In this document: positions 19,855-28,630 of the stretch, piece after piece
Layout: each line of letters begins with the position of its first letter
Numbering within the stretch: position 1 is the stretch's first letter
From: Durusdinium trenchii
Taxonomy: Eukaryota; Sar; Dinophyceae; Suessiales; Symbiodiniaceae
Length of the DNA stretch: 64,000 bases
Direction: 5' to 3'
Assembly: GCA_963970005.1 (NCBI GenBank)
Contig: CAXAMN010001303.1
Location: 1-64,000, forward strand
Translations under genes and position numbers: made by a program
The notes under the pieces: model-generated
What the model was told of the DNA's origin: nothing
The model's input: the letters and a program-made list of their open reading frames with translations, nothing else
The model's database searches: none

Positions 19855-21357
19855 ATGGACACGCGTGCGTGTTGGCAAGTCGGCCTTTCGACAAAGCCCC
19901 TTCCCGAGCAGGAACTATTGTGGTTTGAAGACATCTCAAGTGCTTTTCTTCCTTGGCACGAACAAGGTGAACCCACGGTATCACGGGCCATCCAACACAT
20001 CCCCTCGCATGCGCACTATTTTGTCTTACGACATGGTAGTCATTGTGCGCTTTTCCACACCAGTCAAATACATGAGTGGGTGCAACATGGTCATTCCCTC
20101 TTGCTGCAACTTGCAGCTAGCCCATGCTCATGTCGCTCTAAGACTCAACTTCTCACAAGTGAGGCTCTCACCTTGCCTCAGTTGTATCAAGTCGACCGAG
20201 CAGGACTTGGCTGTCAGTGTATTGTTCCCTCAACCGTCAACCTTGGCCTGACTATCCATACAGGCTGGTCATGCTGCATTCAAGCAGATCAAATGGAATA
20301 CAGTCCGTTAGTGCGAACCATACCTTCGCTTCTTTCCAAACAACTCCTAAAGTTTCGCGCGAGAATTGCTGCAGGCATCAAAGGTAACTTAAGCATTCAT
20401 GCCAAAATCATCTATTTCAATGCCTTTTCCCTCAGTCTGTTCTATTATGTACAGACGCATCGTTACTTTCCTAAGCATGTCCTAGCGCCGTTGTATCGGG
20501 CGCATGCTGACTTTCTCCTCAAAAGGCACTGGTTCCCACAGCATAAATTAGTTGGCATTTGTCGATGGCTGCGGCTGGGACCGCTCCTGGACCCATCTAT
20601 CATGCATGCGGTATCGATGTTTGGTTGCTATCTCCGACAGGGACATGTCACGCTTCCAGCCTTTGTGAGAAACACTGATGAATCCTACAGACGACAAGTC
20701 TATTCTTGTTGGAAATACTGGCAACAACAGCTAGCTTCTGACGAAGTCAGACAATTACTGCTCCTACTCGACCAGCCTCATGGTTCTTCGCGCGGCCTCA
20801 AGCGATTTCTAGACAGATTTAAACAGCTAGCGATAGCGCGCCAAGTTGAGGCATCGGTGCTACATCTCTCCTCAAGAATATCTCGCAATGGATGGAATTA
20901 TGGGCACTCCTTTGAGTTTTTAGAGTGGCTGGCGCAAACACCAGTATCGCATGTGGGGGCCGTCCCTCGCTTTGCTGTCCTCCGGTGGGCGCTAGGAGAA
21001 GATGCTGACCTCTGGCTCCCCCTGAGAGGCCGTATCAGTCGCGCTTCCCCCTGTGTGTGGTGTGGCCGCGATGCCAGAAACTACCCTGCTGGGCCCGCCC
21101 GTGGGGCGCTATGCTACACCTGCACTGGGCAACACCCAGGATTAGCCTCATCTTTTCCAGAAGAATTTCTAACTTTCTTGAAACTGCATGGCGCTTTTGG
21201 AAGTGAGGACCTTGCCCCCCTGCGTACCATCTTCACTCCAATCGCCGCCAAGCTTTGCTCCTCGACTGGTCCATTAACTCAACAGCTCCCATTCCCTGTG
21301 TTCTCTGCCAAGGAGGTGCCAATGCTATTGATCATTGGCTCTCGTACTGTCCTGTAG
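19855..21357 (+). pseudogene. LINE reverse transcriptase thumb and downstream region
   Basis: The frame is open from the RT motif C break (translation WIKEVFAFIDSWSTAGVI begins at 19801) to 21357. It includes LGLTIHTG, typical of the RT segment after motif C, and FRARIAAGIKGNLSIHAKIIYFNAF, matching the LINE pattern of a helical thumb. A Cys-rich CVWCGRDARN...CYTC lies near 21048-21125. The frame then departs from the likely coding path at about 21290, where a neighbouring frame gives the classical Zn-knuckle. Confidence 0.68.
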
Positions 21358-21864
21358 TCTATGGTGCTTGGCTCCTGCTCTGGAAAGGGAGCTCGCCTCC
21401 ACTGGAGTATTCCGAACCGAGAAACAGGGATTGCACTGTGCTATTTGTTATTCCATGCTCGGCGACTTATCGCCGAATATGGCGGATTACGACCAATCAT
21501 CGAATGTCTAAAACTTCGAACTGTCCAACGACATGCCATCGATCTTTGGCAGCGTGTTTATCAATCCTTACCTACCATTCTCCTGCACTGGTTTCGAGCC
21601 CCCCTTCAGCAAGACCTACCGTGTACAAACACTACGCACATTCGGGTACAAAGATTTCCTCCGACGCAAATCGACCCTGCACTGCTCCCTGATAAAGGAC
21701 TGTGCGCGAATCGTTCCTTCTGCAATCATGAGGTAATTGCCACCTTTGGCTCCTCTGACGTGCGACTACGACTCCTCCTAACACAGTACAGACGGCTCCC
21801 ATTTCCCGCTGCTACGGCGACTTTGCTATACCGTACACTTGCTCCTGCGGATTCGTCCATATGA
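21296..21864 (+). pseudogene. LINE Zn-knuckle and linker to RNase H, two frame changes
   Basis: In the frame of bases 21255-21400, translation gives CVLCQGGANAIDHWLSYC, the CxxC...H...C knuckle that follows the RT in many LINEs and binds nucleic acid. At about 21400 the coding path returns to the previous frame (NRETGIALCYLLFHARRLI...) and remains open to 21864, overlapping the start of the RNase H frame by four bases. The two compensating changes confine the out-of-frame segment to about 100 bases. Confidence 0.6.
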
Positions 21865-23548
21865 AGCTGCAGGCCACTAACGATGTCCCAAATGATGCCA
21901 TTCTTCTTATTGGCGAAGCTTCAGATTGGCAAGGATGCCTCGTGCAATTTGATGGCTCGGCTCACAAACGTACCCAGACAGGTGGGGCTGGCGTTAGCTT
22001 GTTGCAAGTTACCCAAGAAGCCACTACCTTAGTACGATGGAAATCCATCCCACTTGTCCCATGTGCAGATAATGTTATAGCGGAGGCCAAAGCCTGCTTA
22101 GCTGCTGTACTCCTCGCCGTTGAATATCACGAGCAATGTCTGGCGCGAGGTATACCACAAAAGGGAATCGTTCTTCAAGGCGACATTCTCCCACTCCTTA
22201 ACTACCTCCAAGGTAAGGGGCGGGTAAAACGGCCCGAGGTAGTTAGGATACTAGAGGAGTGCCAGAACCTTCTTGCAGGCGCTCCCTTCATCTTCAGGCT
22301 GGTATACCTGCCTCGAGAATGCAATAAGCTCGCTGATTACTTTGCAGGACAAGCGAGTGCCAAGGCAAAGGTACATTTTGACCAACCGCTTGCAGTCGCT
22401 GCCCACCGTGCACTGCCACCGTACCACCTCGCACAGAAACTCGGGTTTGTTATTGAGAGTGGCCCTTTGCAACCAGCGCCCGCCTTCGTTCTCACTGAAT
22501 GTCCAGCAACGACTACAGAGGGTCTAGCCGAAATCATCTCGCAACTGAAATCTCAGGGAAACGCAGTCCAGGACTATCTTGCAGTTGCGAGAAGCTGCGA
22601 AGGTACGTTAACTGTAGGGTACAAACCATCCTCAGGTGATGGGCTTGGGCGGTTTTATACAGTTGGGCCAGCAGCGCAACAGCTTCCGCGTGAAGTCCGG
22701 TTACTTTTGTTCGGCCACAATCACTGTGAAATTGACATTAGTGGGGCGCATTATGAGCTTGTGAGACGATGCTGTGCCCAGACTGGGGCTCATGGCTCGC
22801 TGCCTCCCATCCAAGCCACAAGGGAATGGCTCAAGGCTGTACTAACACCACCTGACCCACAGGCCCTCTCCGACACTTATGAGGGTCTCGTCAAGAAATG
22901 GCCACTAGTGATCATCAACAGTGACACCCCGCAAGAAGCCCTCGCATTCTTATCTCGCCAATTGCCTCACCTAGCTCAGCCTCTACCACCCGAGATTACT
23001 CGGTTTGCCCTTGAGCTACATGCAGCTAGCCGATACGTAATCAATCGTCCGCCTACATGGTGCCCAGCTCGAGAGCGTGATCGAAGCAGGGCTGCACCGT
23101 TCCGTTTCTTTGAAACCTTGGAACAACATCTTACCTGGGCTGCCTACAGCTTCCTACAGCCCATGTTGGCTTCCACTCGGCCATCTGGTTCCATGATGGC
23201 TTCTGGGCGGCTCCGTGTCCCACAGAGGAGCATCTCGCAGCATTACACCGCTATCTTACTGACCGCTATAGCCTCTCTCCTCACGACCCACCCCTCTTTC
23301 GCTGTGAACTGCTACGGCAAAAGCATGAGGATCTACAGCACGAGCTTGCCGTCCTGCCTGCTCCCTCGCTCAAACGGCGCAAGGTGCAGGGCAACCCCCT
23401 TGTCAAGCACCCGCTACCGCCCCAAACTGTGTTCCGCTTGAAGCGATCGTATAAGGCGGACAGTGTACAGGCTCAACTTTTGCTAGAAGAAAGACTTGCT
23501 AAACGTGCCAGAGTAGGCACCACTGCCAAAAGACAAAGGCTGGTATAG
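21861..23548 (+). CDS. LINE RNase H domain plus LPRE/DIDI module, terminal part of element protein
   Basis: The frame from 21861 contains a complete RNase H1-type domain: QFDGSAHKR (Asp), NVIAEAKACLAAV (Glu), LQGDILPL (Asp) and CNKLADYFAG (Asp), so the DEDD catalytic set is present. It would degrade the RNA strand of the RNA-DNA hybrid. After a linker comes GRFYTVGPAAQQLPREVR, then CEIDISGAHYELVRRC (22617-22773). This looks like a palm-type or accessory module seen in some viral and mobile-element proteins, but it is not identified. Near 23150 one base appears to be missing. The coding path continues in another frame (HVGFHSAIWFHDGFWAAP...) to a basic tail ending KRQRLV and TAG at 23546-23548, whereas the unshifted frame ends at 23441. 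Confidence 0.7.
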
Positions 23549-23697
23549 CCCAAGGAACTTTGCCTCATGACTAACAGCCAGCTACAAACCACTCGCTGTG
23601 TTAGCGTCTCTAACTTGAAAATGGCTACGCGCCTCTAGAGGGGAACAATTATCCATATTTGGCTCTGCAACACCTATCACTACTTCATGCCTGGCAG

Positions 23698-23718
23698 CCG
23701 CTGCCCCTTTGGCTCGAG
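23698..23718 (+). other. Spliced-leader relic upstream of gene M
   Basis: Begins CCGCTGCC and ends CCTTTGGCTCGAG, matching the DinoSL at 16 of 21 positions without gaps. A second, weaker match (CCATATTTGGCTC) lies 45 bases further upstream at 23653-23665. It sits between the end of the LINE and the gene M start at 23871. Confidence 0.65.
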
Positions 23719-23870
23719 TAAAGGTATAGAATGAGTCTCCTGTCCAGGGAGGCCAAGCACTCATGGCGCACAGAGCGGAACAAACAGGGCATTCGCCCTT
23801 TCTCTCACGGCATACACAGCAAGCATGGGCCCAAGTTGTGGAAGCTTCCCCTGATCGGGGCGAATTGAAC

Positions 23871-24616
23871 ATGACTGCGCAACTGCAAGAAATCACCACT
23901 CGGCGACTGCGCAACTGCAAGAAATCACCACTCGGCGCCACCGCCTATATCTCATTCGGTGTACGCTTCGGCTCCATGCTCAGCACTACCATCTTCGTAT
24001 AGCTGGCCTGCTGCCGGCAAGAAACAAGATGTTGGGAGCCTGTCGGGTAATTGACCCGCCATGCTATCGTATGGCTGATATCCCCCGGCTCCTTCAGCGG
24101 GCAACAGCCCAACTGCATGATGGCACTATTGTTCATCCCTTTATGTCAGGTGATGAAGAAACTTTCCTCTCCTTAAGTGGCATCCTCTTTGTAGGCAGTA
24201 CTGCTGACCAGCGTTATGTCCTGCATGAGCACTTGAAAAATCTCGGCCTAGCCGGGCCGCCCGCTCCGATCCTACACTGGTCCAGACATCTCCAAAAGGG
24301 ACCACAAAACACACATGCCCTCCCCTTTCGTTCGCTCCCTGCTGAGCTGCTCGCCATACCAATCCCGACAACTAGTTGGGCCTTTGAGGAGGTGCCTGTC
24401 ATGTCCCTTCGCGAGTGGGAAGAATACCGACGGAGAAGTACACCCACAGTTCTTCCCATGCCCACAAGATGCACATGGTTCCGCAATCATCCGATGATTG
24501 CCGATCAAATCAGTGCCATCTTATCAGTCTTAGGCTCTCTTTGGCTACTGGTTTGCTTACTGATCAGCTACCTGCAGGCGTGGGCAACCGGCGGCGATTG
24601 CTCTCAACGACCGTAA
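23871..24616 (+). pseudogene. Gene M: small protein with C-terminal membrane segment
   Basis: ATG 23871 begins MTAQLQEITTRR. After allowing for one copy of the 32-base duplication, the frame runs through HLRIAGLLPARNKMLGACRV and the long open stretch to TAA 24614-24616, about 238 codons. No family is recognised. Features are a globular N-terminal part (FMSGDEETFLSLSGILFVG), a Pro-rich middle, and about 22 hydrophobic residues near the C-terminus (ILSVLGSLWLLVCLLISYL) that look like a tail anchor. It lies between the LINE end and cluster copy 2 and has its own spliced-leader relic, so it is probably a separate transcript. No homologue was found in copy 1. Confidence 0.5.
23873..23936 (+). repeat. 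Exact 32-base tandem duplication at the start of gene M
   Basis: Bases 23873-23904 and 23905-23936 are identical, starting GACTGCGCAACTGCAAG. Since 32 is not a multiple of three, the frame starting at ATG 23871 is broken. With one copy the frame is continuous into the open frame 24029-24616. Confidence 0.9.
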
Positions 24617-24642
24617 CACGTGCAATACACCAACCCAAAGAA

Positions 24643-25050
24643 ATGAACTGGGAGGAAGTATTAGTAGCCACCCCAGTGCGCGCAGTAGCAGTACGGAGCT
24701 ACGGGCACCCCACTCAACACTGCGGAATACTCTGCATATGTTGTGGAGCGCCCTACAAGGAGCAAATGAAGCATTACCCGTATGCTCCAACAGCGCGACA
24801 GCCAAGGTATATCGGCCCACTGTGCTGGTTCGCGGATGCTTGCCCAAAGGTTGGCATACCTCCTGCCTGCCTCCATAGGACTTTTCACATCATGTTCTCA
24901 TTCATTGCAAGGAGAATCTTTGATAGCCACTGGCTCAAGAGAGTTTCATCTCTCAGGAAAGTGAATAGAGCAACGGAGAGACACGCTGTACAAAGCTGTA
25001 CAAAGCTGGCACCCGTGTGCTGGCTGGCGCAGCAGCAAAAGCCTTATTAG
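24643..25050 (+). CDS. Possible small Cys-rich protein (doubtful)
   Basis: From ATG 24643 a 135-codon frame starts MNWEEVLVATPVRAV and contains CGILCICCGAPY and GPLCWFADACPKVG. There is no recognised domain and no counterpart in copy 1. The end includes a 10-base tandem repeat (GCTGTACAAA twice, about 24988). It could equally be a chance frame between M and A2. Confidence 0.25.
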   Translation: MNWEEVLVATPVRAVAVRSYGHPTQHCGILCICCGAPYKEQMKHYPYAPTARQPRYIGPLCWFADACPKVGIPPACLHRTFHIMFSFIARRIFDSHWLKRVSSLRKVNRATERHAVQSCTKLAPVCWLAQQQKPY

Positions 25051-25065
25051 TTGTATCCCTCTTCA

Positions 25066-25892
25066 ATGGCAAAACGCACAGCGCATGTCCCTCTTGAGCT
25101 AGATATGCGAGGAGTGTCTCTCACTGACTTTGCGCAAGCAATTTGTCTGCAGGAGCAGTTGGAAGTTAGCCTCGTCCGGTTACATATCACTGTGCAGCAG
25201 CTCACCTTTCCATCCCCGATGTCCTCGCCCAATGCAGCGTGGATATGCCCAGTGGCCTTACCCTGTGGCCCTTTGCGGATGACCCGCATATCACACAAGA
25301 GGGCTTCATCCTACATGGATCCAACTCTGAAATTCGAGCAAAAGTCTACCGTTTTTTGCTGCAGCGGGAGATCCCGAGCAATGTTGCGCCGTGCGTTCGG
25401 GAGCACCTTGACTGGGAATATGAAAATGGCAGCCCAATCCAGATCTTCAACTTCCACTCGCTGGAACACCTGACGCTGCAGGCTGCGCCGCCTCCGGCCA
25501 AGCGTAGAGCTGCCAATCACATCTCGCCACAGCCAGCCTATTCGCAAGTACTGCCTCAGCCCCCTGTTTTCTGTATTTTCAAAGAAGAACCGACGCAGCA
25601 GTGCGGGGTCTATGCATCACAGGCTGCACGACCACCAACTAGGGAAGAGCGCAGCCGCCCCCACTTCCAGGGGCAGGAGAGGGTGTCCCATCAGCTCCCT
25701 TTCCCGAGCCTAGTCCAAGAGGCACTGCGCAGAGTGACCAATATTAGGCAAGAAATCCACACACTACTACACATTCTGCAGAACAACTCGCTGGCAGGCA
25801 ACAGTCATGCCCATCAATGTGGAGTGCGGGCGTGTCATGAAATCTGCACAGAAATGGAAACCTTGGCAGATGCCCTTGAGCAGATCCCGTAA
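25066..25892 (+). pseudogene. Cluster protein A, copy 2 (one frame change)
   Basis: ATG 25066 opens a frame containing LDMRGVSLTDFAQAI and VSLVRLHITVQQ, which match A1. Near 25200 similarity moves to the next frame (HLSIPDVLAQCSVDMPSGL, then LWPFADDPHITQEGFILHG) and remains open to 25892. The second half has a Pro/Gln-rich linker and a helical C-terminal region with HAHQCGVRACHEIC, again as in A1. The protein is shorter than A1 (about 275 versus 337 residues), mainly in the linker. No spliced-leader relic is visible in the preceding 200 bases. Confidence 0.6.
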
Positions 25893-26136
25893 GGGAGACA
25901 ATCTCCCTAACGTTTGGCAATGCTGCGCTGCGACGCTGTCAGAAAAGGAAGATGTGCTGTGTAATGTCACCTGAGCTGTCTTCTCTTTCCCCCTTACCAG
26001 ACGTGGTGTTCGGCGCACTGTCTAGTAGGTGCCCATAGATGCTGGTAGTTCATCCTCCTGACGTGTTTGGCGTCCTTTCTTACTCACTGTTTACTCTATG
26101 GAGCTTTTCGCACTTACCAACTGGTTGCGCGTGCTT

Positions 26137-26156
26137 TGCAGGCAATTGGCTCGAAG
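26137..26156 (+). other. Spliced-leader relic upstream of B2
   Basis: GCAGGCAATTGGCTCGAAG aligns to the DinoSL 3' two-thirds with a gap and an extra G. It lies 54 bases before the B2 ATG, in the equivalent position to the weaker B1 stretch. The region 25893-26136 holds nothing else recognisable. Confidence 0.45.
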
Positions 26157-26210
26157 CTCATACGCAAACTTATAGTGACATAGACAGCAATACAGGCAAT
26201 CCTGCTGACA

Positions 26211-26913
26211 TGACTTTGCCTGTCTCCATCGGTCCGAACCGATGCGAACTTATCTACAATCATGAGAAGCAGCCACTTCTCGAGCTTTCCCTCCGGGTCT
26301 GCCTCCCAGTAAGAGAGCTCCTTAGTGTGCTCAGTCAACTTGCCCCACCATCGAATCATCAACCAAGCAAGATGCAACGCCCGGCCAAAGGCCCGCCTGA
26401 TGGCGCAAAGCGTAAGGCCTCGAATGCTCCCCAGCCTGAGGCAACAGCCCAGACAATTCTCTCTTCCTCAAGGCAGCAGCTCCTCTGATTGGCAACCCCC
26501 GTACAACCCCTGGGAGCAGAGATTAGAGCCGAGCTGGGAGCCCTGTCCAGGAGCTGCCGGGGAGTGGCAAGATGAATGCGTATTTCACAGCCTCGAGGTC
26601 GAAGAGCAGGCGCAGCTCCTCTGGGCGCTGTCTGACCAATCTGTACCGAGATACCGCAAGACACCCCCCACTCAACCCAGGCTGTCTGCCCCTGTCAAAA
26701 AGCGGACAGATAGAGAAGTACGCTTTGCGTCGCCCCCCGAAGACGACAAAGGCTTCAATGGCCCCCTGACAATTGGCAAGTCGGTGGCAGCACCGCCAAG
26801 AGTAGAAACAAAGGAAGAAGCGGGACAAAGGTCGCAACTCAGATGAACGCTCAGATAAATACTGTCCCCCGCCAAGGCCTGGCGCGCGTCCAAAGAAGTG
26901 TCCAGTTCAATAA
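26211..26913 (+). pseudogene. Cluster protein B, copy 2 (two frame changes)
   Basis: ATG 26211 starts MTLPVSIGPNRCEL and the conserved N-terminal block LRVCLPVRELLSVLSQLA follows. The frame changes near 26460 into SSSSDWQPPYNPWEQRLEP... and again near 26812 into KKRDKGRNSDERSDKYC, ending ARPKKCPVQ and TAA at 26911-26913. The shared N-terminus and the identical PKKCPVQ end identify it as the counterpart of B1. The body is Pro/Arg/Glu-rich and probably disordered. Unlike B1, it is co-directional with its neighbours. Confidence 0.6.
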
Positions 26914-27225
26914 GGTCCGGTATGCGTAAAGGCAAGAAAGGCTCAATGGCACAGCCCCCCTTCTTTTTGGTTGTTTTGCTGTTTATTTGCTGTATAGTCA
27001 GTATGGTAGTGTCTTGCGCACCGTGGTGATAATGTCTAACAGGCTACAACGAAGACACGCCACTAGAGCAAAACGGGTGACAGGTAAAAGATTTTTACTT
27101 GGTATGACCTTGTAGCTACACCGAAGGAAAGAAGCAACCTTTACCTGGGGCCTCTCAACGCTGCCGCAAGAGGCTCAGGCACATTTCTTAGACCCGGTTT
27201 TTGTTTCTTTGCACGTTTCGCTACT

Positions 27226-28065
27226 ATGCTGCCCCCTGTGCCGCCGTGGGCCGTTGGCAACACACCAGAGCCGGTATTGCTTGATATCGACGGTTTCATA
27301 GATGTGTCTGCGTATGTCCGGCTGGAGGCGGACCTCCCAGACATCCACTATGGGGTCCTAGACATTCAGGTCAACTTTCATCATGAAGGTAGCCTCATGA
27401 ACGTGTACATGCTGCATTTCTTTGCGCTAGCAGAAGACTATCCGAGATGTGCGTCGGTCGTTCCCGGATGGAAGGATGGGTTTACCTTTCCCCCGGCACT
27501 CACTAAGATGAGAGTAAAATATCAAGACCGCTGGATCAACGTCTGCACGCAGCAGTGCATTGCTATCAATGACAGAGGCATCAGTGTCTATGGTTCCAAC
27601 AAAGGTTACCGGTGGCGACTGGTCCATCATATTCTATATCACGAGCAGCCATTGCTAGCACTCATGGAAACTAATGTAGAGGCCTTTTCTAGGTCACCGA
27701 TTGGTTACCCGCCTGTTACATGGTCTTGGATGCGACCACCACGGGTAGCCCCTCGACAGATGGCGAGAAGACGTCCTGAACATGCACCGTACCAAGACCC
27801 TCCGCAAGAAGGAGACGGAAGCGCCGGACAGCGTTTCACTGCTAGAGAGCACTACCGAGTAGACACTGCCCTCTATAATCGAGTCCAAGCTATGCTCATG
27901 TCGCTCCAAGATGTTGAACGCCTTTTACCGATGATGCCTCGACCGGTCCAGCAGCGTATGGTGCTCCCGCTTACAACAGTACATGCGGACCTTAATGGCC
28001 TTCTTTTTACTGCTTATCTACTGGCTAGTGTGCGCCCGAATTCTGATGATTTCGACATTGGATAA
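27226..28065 (+). CDS. Cluster protein C, copy 2 (intact, unknown function)
   Basis: ATG 27226 begins MLPPVPPWAVGNTPEPV and gives 279 codons to TAA 28063-28065. Conserved with C1: VRLEADLPDIHYGVLDI, FHHEG, GWKDGFTFPPALTKM, QQCIAINDRGISVYG, an Arg/Pro-rich linker, and the helical end VHADLNGLLFTAYLLAS. The frame is unbroken, like C1, although A2, B2 and D2 are damaged. No known domain was recognised. The 312 bases between B2 and this ATG show no clear spliced-leader relic. Confidence 0.7.
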   Translation: MLPPVPPWAVGNTPEPVLLDIDGFIDVSAYVRLEADLPDIHYGVLDIQVNFHHEGSLMNVYMLHFFALAEDYPRCASVVPGWKDGFTFPPALTKMRVKYQDRWINVCTQQCIAINDRGISVYGSNKGYRWRLVHHILYHEQPLLALMETNVEAFSRSPIGYPPVTWSWMRPPRVAPRQMARRRPEHAPYQDPPQEGDGSAGQRFTAREHYRVDTALYNRVQAMLMSLQDVERLLPMMPRPVQQRMVLPLTTVHADLNGLLFTAYLLASVRPNSDDFDIG

Positions 28066-28630
28066 GAGCTGGGCCAAGGGTTTAGGCGGATCAGCCCGAC
28101 AGATGCCAGAAGTGTAGACAGCGCCGTAAAGACAGCAGGGTAGGGCTAACAATTTGCCATAGGGGCATAACCGGCTGTAAGCTCTACCTCATCCTTCTCT
28201 TTTTTGCTGGTGATGGATGCGCACAGTGATTTGTCCTCAGAACAGCCCCTGCCTCCCTGTTTTGTTGGTGTTTGCCCAATGGAATAAAAGCTACTCAGAA
28301 GTAGACATGCGGGTTATTACTTGGTCAACTTTGGTGCAACCTTGGAGCAAAAATCCATACAGGGGTTTTTCGAGCGATGTTCTGTCAGCTAATGCAGTCT
28401 ACATATCTGCAGCCGCTTTGGCTCCCAGCAGCCGCAGTCACTTCTCCAGGAGCCAGCGCACGCTAGTGCGTTCCACCCGTGTGGAAGGCACCTCGAGTTG
28501 CGGTAACTAATTTCCTTGGCCTTTTGTTGCGATACTGCAGTGGTAGCATCATAAGTTGCATTGCCCAGGCAACCAACCCGTGTTGGTGGCCCCTTCCTTA
28601 ACGCCTAGCTCACGGCTGTCCGCTGCCCTC
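28066..28630. other. Intergenic region C2-D2 with a degenerate spliced-leader relic
   Basis: No gene supported. At 28407-28428 the plus strand reads CTGCAGCCGCTTTGGCTC followed by CCAG, a degenerate DinoSL match (14 of the first 18 positions), 203 bases before the D2 ATG. Together with the D1, C1 and A1 relics it fits a pattern of one relic per cluster gene. Confidence 0.45.

Larger units (their letters stand above)
9693..23548 (+). mobile_element. Giant LINE-like non-LTR retroelement with methyltransferase and protease-like domains
   Basis: From the spliced-leader relic to the TAG at 23546-23548, the plus strand encodes one apparently continuous protein path spread over shifting frames. In order it has an unrecognised N-terminal region, a USP-like domain (about 13440-14330), a DNMT3-like domain (14800-15965), an unrecognised region, an EEP endonuclease (about 17690-18340), a reverse transcriptase (about 19080-19850), a Zn-knuckle (21296-21345), RNase H (21930-22360) and an LPRE/DIDI module (22617-22773). 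EEP, RT and RNase H together define an APE-type LINE. Retrotransposon-borne cytosine methyltransferases have been reported in Symbiodinium and a few other eukaryotes. The element is roughly twice the length of an ordinary LINE. Frame breaks near 11113, 15380, 17090, 17250, 17800, 18420, 19768, 21290, 21400 and 23150 make this copy non-autonomous as sequenced. No poly(A) tail or target-site duplication could be identified. Confidence 0.75.
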
